Made by a program: the position numbers and the translations under genes. Of a stretch of 43,738 bases of DNA, positions 26,539 to 35,101 are shown piece by piece (position 1 is the stretch's first letter; every line of letters starts with the position of its first letter). The notes below the pieces were generated by a model. It was not told the origin of the DNA, did no database searches, and saw only the letters and a program-made list of their open reading frames with translations. This DNA comes from JAZLFH01 sp045615705. Its GTDB lineage: Bacteria > Bacillota > Clostridia > UMGS1883. Location of the stretch: contig JAZLFH010000052.1 in the NCBI GenBank assembly GCA_045615705.1, positions 1 to 43,738 of the forward strand, given 5' to 3'.

Positions 26539-28584
26539 ATGAAAAAACTAATCGCAACAATTCTCGCTCTCGCACTTGTTCTATCCTCGATAGGAGTATT
26601 TGCGGCAGAAACGGAGCTTGAAAACGCAGTAAAACTTGTTAAAAGCGTGTTTGATATTCCCGAAAACGCAACTCGTTTTGCAAGCGACTCCTACACCGAC
26701 AGCGATGGCTCGGTTTACTATTATATGTACTGGAACAACGATGATTACAGCGATGATTATGTTTGGGTAAACGCTTCCGTAAGAAATAATAAGATTGAAT
26801 CTTTCGGAATTTCTCAGGATGAATCCGATTTGGTAAAACTTCCCGTGTATTCAAAAGAGGAAGTGCTTTCCGCTGCAAAAGATATTTTAAAAAAAGCACT
26901 CGGCTCGGACTCATCAAAGATAGATTTTGAAAATCCGTACAACGAAAGGTACGAAAACGGTGCATATTCTTTTGAGTTTAGGCATAAAGAATACGGCATC
27001 GAGGTTGAATACTCCTCATGCTATGTTACGATTGATGCAACAAACCTTTCGGTTAAAAATTTCAGCAGATATTTTCAGGATAGTTATGCCTTCCCCGGTC
27101 CCGATAACATCATTTCCGAAGAAAGAGCAAGAGAACTGTTAAGTCAAAACGGAGCAGTTACTCTTTTGTATAAAACTTTCGCAGACAAAAAAGACCGCTC
27201 CTTAAAACTCGTTTATGCGTTAAATCCGTCAATAAAAATTGATGCACACTCGGAAGATGTTGCGGCAAAAGAAGATTACTACTATCTCATGGGAAGAGGC
27301 GATGTGGTGCAAGAAACGGTTTCCGCCAAGAATATGGCATTAGATACCATAATCCTCACTCCCGAAGAACAAGAAGAAATTTTAAACTATCAAAACTTTA
27401 TTCCGCAAGAAGAATTTGAGAAAAAACTCAGAAATGACCCTCTCTTTAATATTGATTCACAGTATGAAGTAACATATTTCGGATACACAACAAGAACTCC
27501 GTTCTACACAGATGAGCAAAAAAGGTATATTGCATCAATAGAGTTTTCCAAAGAAAAAAATGACTGCTATCAAAGTGTCAGTGCCAGATTTGATGCAATG
27601 ACTGGACAACTTTTAAGTTACAATAAAGGCGGAGATGAATTTAGTGCAAAAGCAAAGAGCGAAAGCACTCTTAAATCAACCTCGGAAAAGGTTGCAAAAA
27701 AATACTTTAACTCTTATCTTAACGAGTGCTTTGATGCAAACAGCACAGCATACGAATACGGACTTACAACGGTTTATCAGAGAAAAATAGGCGACATTCC
27801 TTTCCCCGAAGACAATCTTTCAATTTATGTTGATAAAAGCGGAGAAATTCTTTCGATTAACCTTACTTGGCTCCAAGATTTAGTCCCCGATGCCGTAAGT
27901 CCCGCCCTTGACCTTGTTGATGCAGAAAATAAGTTTTCTGAAAACAACGAAATCAGCCTTAAATATACAAGCAATTACGATGAAGGAAAAATGCACTTGG
28001 TTTACGGATATGCTTGGGACGGTCCGCTGTATATTTCGGCAAAGGACGGTACTTTGTTATCGGAAAACGGTGAAGAATTTACAAAGACGGAAAACTTTAA
28101 GAGTTACACGGATATAGACAATCACTACGCAAAGGACATTATCGAAAAAATGGCTGAAATCGGAATTTATTATGACTCTCCCGAGTTTTTGCCCGATGCA
28201 AAAATTTCACAGATTGAATTTTTGACATTTTTGGTAAAATCGCAACTGTCCTATTATTCGGATTACAGAGACGAAAGCCTGTATGAGTACCTCATAAAGC
28301 AAAAAATTGTCCTTCCCGAAGAAAAAAATCCCGATGTAACCATCGCAAAACAAGATGCAATAAAGTTTTTGATGAGGGCAAAAGGACTTGAAAAAGTCGC
28401 AAAACTTGACATCTTTAAACTTGACTTTTTAGATGCAAATGAAGTTTTGCCCACACATTTCGGATACCTTTCAATAGCAAAAGGAATGGAAATTGTTTCG
28501 GGCGATGGCGGTTATTTAAGACCCTGTAACGAAATCACACGAGCGGAAGCAATGATTATATTGTACAACGCAATCGGAAAGTAG
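26539..28584 (+). CDS. YcdB/YcdC (PepSY-type) secreted protein with S-layer homology domains
   Basis: The 681-residue product has a signal peptide (LALALVLSSIGVFAAE) and repeated PepSY/YcdB-like modules (about 30-530) in which SFGIS, SLSV and DAMTGQLLSYNKGGDEF-type strands recur. C-terminal SLH motifs follow: FKSYTDIDNHYAKDIIEKM near 540, and FLDANEVLPTHFGYLSIAKG and EITRAEAMIILYNAIGK at the end. SLH domains attach proteins to pyruvylated wall polymers; PepSY modules are thought to inhibit or chaperone peptidases. The start at 26539 follows AAGAAGGA and is preferred over the upstream in-frame ATG inside the carboxypeptidase gene. It closes the operon. Confidence 0.87.
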   Translation: MKKLIATILALALVLSSIGVFAAETELENAVKLVKSVFDIPENATRFASDSYTDSDGSVYYYMYWNNDDYSDDYVWVNASVRNNKIESFGISQDESDLVKLPVYSKEEVLSAAKDILKKALGSDSSKIDFENPYNERYENGAYSFEFRHKEYGIEVEYSSCYVTIDATNLSVKNFSRYFQDSYAFPGPDNIISEERARELLSQNGAVTLLYKTFADKKDRSLKLVYALNPSIKIDAHSEDVAAKEDYYYLMGRGDVVQETVSAKNMALDTIILTPEEQEEILNYQNFIPQEEFEKKLRNDPLFNIDSQYEVTYFGYTTRTPFYTDEQKRYIASIEFSKEKNDCYQSVSARFDAMTGQLLSYNKGGDEFSAKAKSESTLKSTSEKVAKKYFNSYLNECFDANSTAYEYGLTTVYQRKIGDIPFPEDNLSIYVDKSGEILSINLTWLQDLVPDAVSPALDLVDAENKFSENNEISLKYTSNYDEGKMHLVYGYAWDGPLYISAKDGTLLSENGEEFTKTENFKSYTDIDNHYAKDIIEKMAEIGIYYDSPEFLPDAKISQIEFLTFLVKSQLSYYSDYRDESLYEYLIKQKIVLPEEKNPDVTIAKQDAIKFLMRAKGLEKVAKLDIFKLDFLDANEVLPTHFGYLSIAKGMEIVSGDGGYLRPCNEITRAEAMIILYNAIGK

Positions 28585-28602
28585 TAAAAAAGTAAAAGAT
28601 TA

Positions 28603-28651
28603 AAGGGGCTGATAGCAATGAATTTTGAAAATTCATTTTGCACCAGCCCTT
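28603..28651 (+). terminator. Long nested hairpin between the YcdB gene and the MATE gene
   Basis: AAGGGGCTG (28603-28611) pairs with CAGCCCTT (28644-28651) with one bulged G. Inside, ATGAATTTT (28618-28626) and AAAATTCAT (28628-28636) form a perfect 9-bp stem with a one-base gap. The following TTGTTTG tract is weak. It may terminate the wall operon or act as an attenuator for the MATE gene, whose ribosome site (GAAGGTG) begins seven bases downstream. Confidence 0.55.
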
Positions 28652-28670
28652 GTTTGTGTGAAGGTGCATT

Positions 28671-30017
28671 ATGGAAGACAACAATATCTTAAAAGGTTCA
28701 ATATTTTCAAAACTGTTTCTTTACTCAATACCTATTATTCTCAGCGGTTGGGTTCAACTTTTGTACAATGCGGCAGACATTATTGTTGTGGGCAGGTATT
28801 CGGGAAGTGAAGCACTCGGTGCGGTAGGGGCGACTTCGTCTTTGTCGCATTTGCTGGTAAATTTGTTTATTGCACTTTCGTCAGGCTCGGCAGTGTGTGT
28901 CGCACAAGCAATAGGAGCACAGAGAAAAGACGATGTTAAAAAGGCGGTACATACTTCATTCGGTATCGCAATAATCGGGGGAATATTGCTCGCCGTTGTA
29001 GGTGTAATTTTTTCAAAGAGTATGCTTTTGTTTCTCAATACCCCACCGGATATTGTGGATATGTCGGCACTTTATCTTAAAATTACGACTTTGGGTTCGG
29101 TTTTTTTACTTGTTTATAACTTCGGAGCGGCAATTTTAAGAGCCTCCGGGGACACCAAAACTCCGCTTGTATTTTTAATTATCTCGGGGTTTGTAAATGT
29201 GGTTTTAAATCTTATTTTTGTTATTTTTTGTAATATGAGCGTTTTGGGTGTTGCTCTTGCGACACTAATATCACAATTGCTTTCGGCGGTATTGGTCGCA
29301 GGGTTTTTGATGAAGAAAAAAGACGACTGCAAACTGATTTTAAAAGATATTAAAATTCATAAAGATGTCCTTTTAAAAATTTTAAAAATAGGACTTCCTG
29401 CAAGTATACAGAGCGTTGTTTTTTCGATTTCAAATGTTCTTGTCCAAAGTTCCGTAAACAGTTTTGGTTCGGCTGTTGTTGCAGGAAACAGTGCCGCATC
29501 GAATATTGATGACTTCTGTTATACGGCAATGAACGCAATGCACCACTCTACCGTTACCTATGTAGGGCAAAATGTAGGTGCAAAAAATATGAAAAGGGTT
29601 AAAAAAATCATATTTTTTGCACTCTGCCAAGTCGTTATTATAGGCGTTGTTACAGGCGGACTTATTCTTACCTTTAAAAGACAACTTTTAAACATATACA
29701 CCCCAGACAATGCGGGAGTTATCGAAAACGGAGTAATCAGGCTTAATTACATAGTTTCATCTTATTGTGCTTGCGGAATTATGGAGGTCTTTGTCGGGGC
29801 ACTTAGAGGAATGGGAACATCATTTATTCCGATGTGCGGTTCAATCTTGGGCGTGTGCGGTATCCGTATTTTGTGGATTCTTACGGTATTTCGGCACTTC
29901 CATACGCTTGGTTCACTCTTTATTTCCTATCCAATATCGTGGTTAGGTACCGATATAATCCATACCGTTTTTACAATAATAGTTTTTAGAAAACTAAAAC
30001 AAAAATATCAAAACTGA
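28671..30017 (+). CDS. MATE-family multidrug/sodium efflux transporter
   Basis: The 448-residue integral membrane protein has twelve predicted helices in two related halves. It begins IFSKLFLYSIPIILSGWVQLLYNAADIIVVGRYSG, the typical N-terminal MATE motif with the Asp in helix 1 to 2. A second motif, GNSAASNIDDFCYTAMNAMHHSTVTYVGQNVGA, opens the C-terminal half. MATE proteins export cationic drugs or metabolites using Na+ or H+. The substrate cannot be predicted. The gene stands alone after a hairpin, with GAAGGTG before the ATG; no divergent regulator was seen. Confidence 0.94.
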   Translation: MEDNNILKGSIFSKLFLYSIPIILSGWVQLLYNAADIIVVGRYSGSEALGAVGATSSLSHLLVNLFIALSSGSAVCVAQAIGAQRKDDVKKAVHTSFGIAIIGGILLAVVGVIFSKSMLLFLNTPPDIVDMSALYLKITTLGSVFLLVYNFGAAILRASGDTKTPLVFLIISGFVNVVLNLIFVIFCNMSVLGVALATLISQLLSAVLVAGFLMKKKDDCKLILKDIKIHKDVLLKILKIGLPASIQSVVFSISNVLVQSSVNSFGSAVVAGNSAASNIDDFCYTAMNAMHHSTVTYVGQNVGAKNMKRVKKIIFFALCQVVIIGVVTGGLILTFKRQLLNIYTPDNAGVIENGVIRLNYIVSSYCACGIMEVFVGALRGMGTSFIPMCGSILGVCGIRILWILTVFRHFHTLGSLFISYPISWLGTDIIHTVFTIIVFRKLKQKYQN

Positions 30018-30074
30018 AAGTTTTCAAAACAAAAAATGCACACAGATTGATATAAAAACGGTGGAGGAAAATGC

Positions 30075-32852
30075 ATGAACGAATTTAAAAATATGCTCAT
30101 AGATAAAAAAAACAACAGAATCATCACCGCAGATGTTAAATCTTGTTTTTATAATCCCGAAACTAAAAAGTATGATGTAAAGTTCAAAAACGGTAAAATG
30201 TACAGTTATGATTCTAATAGAATTGTATGGTTGAAAAATCCCGAAGTATTAAATCCTGAAATATATAAGATCAAGCATCTTGAAAAATACCTTTTTTACA
30301 TATCATCAATTTGTATCTTCAAAAACGGACATGATAACTATTGGCATATTTGTTTTGAAAACGGCATTTCAAGAGATTACAATGGAAGAGATTTGCAGAT
30401 CATTAAATCTTGTCTTGATGATTCCGTGGCGAATAATGTATTGGCGTATTTAAAAAAAACCGCCAACCTTGTCAGTATAAAGTCAGAAGATGGGATAAAA
30501 CTGCTGTCAAAACAATATGAAAAAATTGATTTTGTTGACGGAGAATCTGTTTTGTCTGCGTATTTAACATCAAAAATAGAAAACAGCACAGGGATACAAT
30601 CTGTTCCCGTTTTTCCTTTTGGATGTAATGCGAGTCAGTACCGTGCCGTAAAATCTGCCCTTGAAAATAGAATAAGTGTTATTGAAGGTCCTCCGGGCAC
30701 AGGCAAAACGCAAACAATACTTAATATTATAGCAAATTTAATAATAAGCGGAAAAACTGTTCAAGTTGTATCAAACAACAATTCCGCAACTGCAAACATT
30801 TTGGAAAAACTTTCATCAGAAAAGTACAATATGGGATTTATTGTGGCTCCGCTTGGGAGTGATGAGAACAAAAAGAAATTTATTGCGGGTCAAAGCGGTT
30901 TATATCCCGATATCGGCGATTGGAAAAACGATATTTCCGATATAAATTCTTTTAATTCGGATGTTATTAACCGCTCAAAAAAACTGAATAATATTTTTGC
31001 AAAACAAGAAAGTCTAGCAAAATATAAACTTGAATTAAAGCAAATTGAAATTGAAGAAAAACAGTTTGAACAATTTTCAAATGAAACTGCAGAAGTTCAG
31101 CCACGGCACATAATAAATAACAAACTGTCATCTTCTCGTCTTTTACGCTTGTGGAATGAATGTCAGCATGTTTCCGAAAGCAAAATGAAATTGGGGTTTT
31201 TCTTCAAAATAAAAAGTGTCATTCTTTACAGAATATACAACTGGAGATTTTATAGTCAAGATATTTCAAAAATAATAAACACATTCCAAAAACTTTATTA
31301 TCAGGCGAGGAAAACGGAAATTAAAAACGACATAAAGAAAATTGAAAGAAAACTCAACAACATAAACGCAAAACAGTTAACCGATGAGTTTGTTTCTCTT
31401 TCGATGAAATATTTTAAGGGCTGTTTGCACAAGAAATACACCAATAAAATCGCAAGACCCATATTTAGCGAAGAGCAATTATGGAAAGATTCGGACAAAG
31501 TGCAGGAAGAATATCCCGTTGTACTCAGCACAACATTTTCTTCACGCAACAGTCTTGGAAAAAATGCCGTATTTGATTATGTCATAATGGATGAAGCATC
31601 TCAAATTGATGTTTCCACTGGTGCCCTTGCTTTATCATGTGCAAAAAATGCGGTTATTGTAGGAGATAAAAAACAATTGCCGAATGTCGTTGATAAGGAT
31701 ACGGCAAAGAAAACTGATGCACTTTTCAACTCTTTTTCCATAAGCGAATGTTACCGATTTTCAAAAAAGAGTTTTCTCCAATCAATATGCGAACTTTTAC
31801 CGGAAATTCCTCAAACTCTGTTACGGGAGCATTACCGCTGTCATCCTAAGATTATCAATTTTTGCAATCAAAAGTTTTATGACGGTAAACTGATTGTTAT
31901 GACGGAAGATAACGGAGAAGAAGGTGTTATTTCGGTTATCAAAACAGTTAAAGGCAATCACGAACGCGACAGAATGAACAAACGGCAAATTGATGTAATT
32001 AGCAAGGAAATTCTTTCGTCAATCAATTTGTTGCCGAATGAAATAGGCGTTATAACTCCCTATAACAACCAAGTTAACGCTTTGGCAGAAACTTTAAAAG
32101 GCTGTGGGATTGAAGTTGCAACCGTACATAAATTTCAGGGCAGAGAAAAAGATGCAATCATTTTAACAACTGTTGATAATGAAGTTACTGATTTTTCTGA
32201 TAATCCGTATTTGTTAAATGTTGCCGTTTCAAGAGCAAAGAAAAAACTTTACCTTGTTGTTTCGGGCAATGAACAACCGTCAAACAGCAATATTTCCGAT
32301 TTAATATCTTACATTGAGTACAATAATTTAACCATTACTGAAAGCAAAATATATTCGGTGTTCGATTATTTGTATAAACAATATACCGAAAGTCGCATGG
32401 AATATCTTAAAAAGCAAAAAAAAATTTCCGAGTATGATTCAGAAAATTTGATGTATGTTACTATAAAAGATATTTTCATGGAAAAAAATTTAAAAGATTT
32501 AGATGTTATTTGTCATCAGCCGCTCAATATGTTGATACGAAATCCGGAATACCTTAACGCTGAAGAATATCGATATGCGATGAACATTGCAACCCATCTC
32601 GACTTTTTGATTTACAACAAAATCAGTAAAAAACCGGTTTTGGCGATAGAAGTTGACGGATTTTATCATCACGAAGACGGAACACAGCAAGCAAAACGGG
32701 ATCAGATGAAAAACACAATACTAGAAAAGTATCACATTCCATATCTTCGTTTAGTAACGAATGGCAGTGAGGAAAAAGAAAAAATAATAGAAAAACTTAG
32801 AGAGGTGTATAGTAAAAGTGGACACATCGAAGAGTTAAATATGTTTAATTAG
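30075..32852 (+). CDS. SF1 helicase fused to a C-terminal PD-(D/E)XK-type (DUF2726-like) nuclease domain
   Basis: The 925-residue protein has three parts. The N-terminal ~180 residues are of unknown type. An SF1B-like helicase core follows: Walker A GPPGTGKT at 205-212, YVIMDEASQID near 510, LLREHYRCHPKI near 580, VATVHKFQGREKDAIIL near 690 and LLNVAVSRAKKKLYLV near 720. The C-terminal part (about 795-915) contains THLDFLIYN and LAIEVDGFYHHEDGT, the D...ExD pattern of a DUF2726/Vsr-like nuclease. A long insertion (about 260-460) splits the helicase lobes. It stands alone, with GGTGGAGG before the ATG and a terminator at 32875. Codon choice looks more AT-rich than its neighbours. Architecture and isolation fit a single-gene defence or nucleic-acid quality-control factor; the function is not proven. 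Confidence 0.85.
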   Translation: MNEFKNMLIDKKNNRIITADVKSCFYNPETKKYDVKFKNGKMYSYDSNRIVWLKNPEVLNPEIYKIKHLEKYLFYISSICIFKNGHDNYWHICFENGISRDYNGRDLQIIKSCLDDSVANNVLAYLKKTANLVSIKSEDGIKLLSKQYEKIDFVDGESVLSAYLTSKIENSTGIQSVPVFPFGCNASQYRAVKSALENRISVIEGPPGTGKTQTILNIIANLIISGKTVQVVSNNNSATANILEKLSSEKYNMGFIVAPLGSDENKKKFIAGQSGLYPDIGDWKNDISDINSFNSDVINRSKKLNNIFAKQESLAKYKLELKQIEIEEKQFEQFSNETAEVQPRHIINNKLSSSRLLRLWNECQHVSESKMKLGFFFKIKSVILYRIYNWRFYSQDISKIINTFQKLYYQARKTEIKNDIKKIERKLNNINAKQLTDEFVSLSMKYFKGCLHKKYTNKIARPIFSEEQLWKDSDKVQEEYPVVLSTTFSSRNSLGKNAVFDYVIMDEASQIDVSTGALALSCAKNAVIVGDKKQLPNVVDKDTAKKTDALFNSFSISECYRFSKKSFLQSICELLPEIPQTLLREHYRCHPKIINFCNQKFYDGKLIVMTEDNGEEGVISVIKTVKGNHERDRMNKRQIDVISKEILSSINLLPNEIGVITPYNNQVNALAETLKGCGIEVATVHKFQGREKDAIILTTVDNEVTDFSDNPYLLNVAVSRAKKKLYLVVSGNEQPSNSNISDLISYIEYNNLTITESKIYSVFDYLYKQYTESRMEYLKKQKKISEYDSENLMYVTIKDIFMEKNLKDLDVICHQPLNMLIRNPEYLNAEEYRYAMNIATHLDFLIYNKISKKPVLAIEVDGFYHHEDGTQQAKRDQMKNTILEKYHIPYLRLVTNGSEEKEKIIEKLREVYSKSGHIEELNMFN

Positions 32853-32874
32853 ACACATTATCAAAGTTTTTATG

Positions 32875-32906
32875 TAACGGGTGAAATTATATCACTCGTT
32901 ATTTTA
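32875..32906 (+). terminator. Intrinsic terminator after the helicase-nuclease gene
   Basis: TAACGGGTGA (32875-32884) pairs with TCACTCGTTA (32892-32901) with one G-U wobble, and TTTTA follows. It sits between two convergent genes. Confidence 0.75.
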
Positions 32907-32926
32907 TGATGCTTCTTTTATTTTTT

Positions 32927-34138
32927 TCATTTGCCACAATTTGTCCGTTTGAGCATCTTTTCGGCGAAGATGGCGTAGCCACGGGTTGGGTCGTTTACGA
33001 AAACATGCGTTACCACGCCGACAAGTTTTCCGTTTTGCAAAATAGGACTTCCGCTCATGCCCTGCACAATTCCTCCGGCAGCTTCCAAAAGATTGGGGTC
33101 GGTTACTCTTATTATCATATCCTTTGATTCGCTTGATAAAAATTTAAAAACTTTTACTATTTCAATTTCATATTCTTTAACGCTGTCTCCGGAAATGTTT
33201 GAAAGCACAATTGCTTTTCCGACTTTTACATCACTTTTAAGTGCAACCGGGACGGCTTCTCTGTCCGAAATTTCTTCAAAAAGTGTTCCGAAAATTCCGC
33301 AATCGGAGTTTAGATTTATTGTGCCGATGTCTTTATCCGTGGGGGAAAAAGAACCGTAAAGTTCGCCCGGAGAACCTTTTTCACCTTTTTTGGAAACTGA
33401 AACAGAACAGCCTACCACACTTGCTTCAAGTACCGAAAAACTAACCCCCGTATCAATGTCTGTTATGGGATGCCCCAACGCTCCGAAAGAAAGGTCATCT
33501 TTGTCATAATAGGTAACTGTTCCTATCCCCGCTGTGGAATCTCTTACCCAAAGTCCGATTTTTTTGCTCTTGTCGGTGGCAGATATTACGGGAGTTACCT
33601 TGGCATTATATATTTTTTCGTTTCTTTTGTAGGTAACCGAAACATCTCCGCTTGTCTTTTCAAGGACTGCCATAAGATGCGAAGCGGACATAAGACGGAC
33701 TCCGTTTATGTGAGTTATTATGTCGCCTTCTTTTATTCCCGCCTCTTTTGCGGGACTTGTTCTGTTTCCGTTTTCGTCTGTGATTGTTCCTATCGCAACT
33801 GCAACCAAACCATCACTGTAAAGCCTTACTCCGACAACCTTTCCGCACGGCACGACTTTTTTTTCGTTTGTAACGCTGATTTTTATGCTTTTTACGGGTA
33901 TTATCCCCATGAGGGTAATGCTCGCTTTATAGTTACCTGCTTTTTCGCCGATAATTTTCTCGCCGTCCAGTGTAATTCCCGATTTATCAAATGATGCACA
34001 TTTAAAAGTTACAAATGCACTTTTGTTTTCGTATAAGTTTATCCCGGACGGAATATAAAGTGCCAGAAAAACATACAGCACACATATATAGACAGTCAAA
34101 GCCTTTAAAAAAAAGACTGTTTTTCTTTTTATGTTCAT
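32927..34138 (-). CDS. spoIVB: SpoIVB signalling serine peptidase (S55)
   Basis: The 403-residue product has an N-terminal membrane helix (about 8-30), a PDZ domain (about 105-180; AKEAGIKEGDIITHINGVRL) and the S55 protease domain. The catalytic His is in GALGHPITDID (His 223) and the Ser in GMSGSPILQNG (about 362-364); HVFVNDPTRGYAIF closes the domain. SpoIVB is made in the forespore and cleaves SpoIVFA across the intermembrane space to switch on sigma-K. It marks a spore-former. The start follows GAGGTG. It lies 40 bases downstream of pdaA in the same direction. In many Firmicutes spo0A follows spoIVB directly; here spo0A is 3.5 kb away on the other strand. Confidence 0.95.
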   Translation of the reverse strand: MNIKRKTVFFLKALTVYICVLYVFLALYIPSGINLYENKSAFVTFKCASFDKSGITLDGEKIIGEKAGNYKASITLMGIIPVKSIKISVTNEKKVVPCGKVVGVRLYSDGLVAVAIGTITDENGNRTSPAKEAGIKEGDIITHINGVRLMSASHLMAVLEKTSGDVSVTYKRNEKIYNAKVTPVISATDKSKKIGLWVRDSTAGIGTVTYYDKDDLSFGALGHPITDIDTGVSFSVLEASVVGCSVSVSKKGEKGSPGELYGSFSPTDKDIGTINLNSDCGIFGTLFEEISDREAVPVALKSDVKVGKAIVLSNISGDSVKEYEIEIVKVFKFLSSESKDMIIRVTDPNLLEAAGGIVQGMSGSPILQNGKLVGVVTHVFVNDPTRGYAIFAEKMLKRTNCGK

Positions 34139-34178
34139 TTTTTCACCTCAGGGCAATTTTACCCAAAGGCAGCTTTTT

Positions 34179-35006
34179 TTATTTATAAAAATCGAGGCTT
34201 TTAAAAGTATATCCCTGCTTTTGTGCTTCCTCTATAATGCTTTTTAACGCCTCTTCGTTGTCTTTGGAAACGGCATGAAGCAAAATTACCGCTCCGTTGT
34301 GGAAATTTTTTGTAACTTCGTTTAAGGCATATTCTTTTCCTTTATGCTTGTTTCTGTCCCAATCGAGATAGGCAAAAGACCAAAAAACATTTCTGTAACC
34401 CAAATCATTTGCGATACACAGCGACCTTTCGCTGAAAACTCCCTCCGGCGGACGGAGATATTTCATTTTTTTGTTAAACGCACTGTAAAACTTTCTTTCA
34501 AGTGCCAAAATGTCATTTTCTATCTCCAAAACGCTCGATTTTGCAAAATTTATATGGTTTTGAGTGTGGTTTCCGACTTCGTGATTTTCTTCTACCATTC
34601 TTTTTATAAGGTCAAAGTTTTGGTCAAAATACTGCCCCGTAACAAAAAATGTTGCAACTACTCCCGTTTCCTTTAAGGTGTCCAAAATACCTTCGGTGTA
34701 CCCGTTTTCATAACCTTCGTCAAAGGTCAGGTACATAACTTTTTCGTCTTTGCTTCCCATATAAATACAGTTGTGTTTTTCCATTATATCTGTCTGTTCC
34801 TTTGTAAATTCGGGACGGTTTGGCGGAATTTTTCGCATTCCCCAATCATAGCGTTTGTTACTTATGTCTTGATATTCGCCGATGTTTTTTGGGAGAAAAA
34901 CTTTTTCTTGTGCTTCAAGAGGCGGGTTTTCCTCTTGAAATTCAACCTCGTTTGAAGCACAAGCACTCAAAAAAACAATTAAAACAAGGCAAAGTACCCT
35001 TTTCAA
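34179..35006 (-). CDS. pdaA: Polysaccharide deacetylase, PdaA-like (muramic delta-lactam synthesis)
   Basis: The 275-residue product begins with a lipoprotein-like signal (lipobox LSAC, Cys 16). Its NodB domain contains MYLTFDEGYENGYT (Asp 96), the metal pair in GNHTQNH (His 147 and His 151), YLRPPEGVFSERS and VILLHAVSKDN. The YENGYT extension after the catalytic Asp is characteristic of PdaA, which removes the acetyl group of N-acetylmuramic acid so that spore-cortex muramic delta-lactam can form. The position after Asp 96 is Glu. The start is a TTG seven bases after GAGGTG; no ATG alternative has a ribosome site. Likely co-transcribed with spoIVB. Confidence 0.9.
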   Translation of the reverse strand: MKRVLCLVLIVFLSACASNEVEFQEENPPLEAQEKVFLPKNIGEYQDISNKRYDWGMRKIPPNRPEFTKEQTDIMEKHNCIYMGSKDEKVMYLTFDEGYENGYTEGILDTLKETGVVATFFVTGQYFDQNFDLIKRMVEENHEVGNHTQNHINFAKSSVLEIENDILALERKFYSAFNKKMKYLRPPEGVFSERSLCIANDLGYRNVFWSFAYLDWDRNKHKGKEYALNEVTKNFHNGAVILLHAVSKDNEEALKSIIEEAQKQGYTFKSLDFYK

Positions 35007-35049
35007 ACAAATGCACCTCTTTATTTACATAATTTTTGCAATTTTCTTA

Positions 35050-35078
35050 TTGCGATTTTCTTCTGTTTTATATATAAT
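35050..35078 (+). promoter_or_regulatory. Sigma-A promoter of the NodB-fold pseudoenzyme gene
   Basis: TTGCGA (35050-35055) and TATAAT (35073-35078) are separated by 17 bases, and GGGAGG precedes the ATG at 35102. Confidence 0.7.
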
Positions 35079-35101
35079 TATATTTGTTGGGAGGAATTAA
35101 A

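Noticed and set aside
28585..28670. Riboswitch before the MATE gene
   Set aside because: Some MATE genes have guanidine or other riboswitches, but this 86-base gap holds only a simple nested hairpin and no known riboswitch core.
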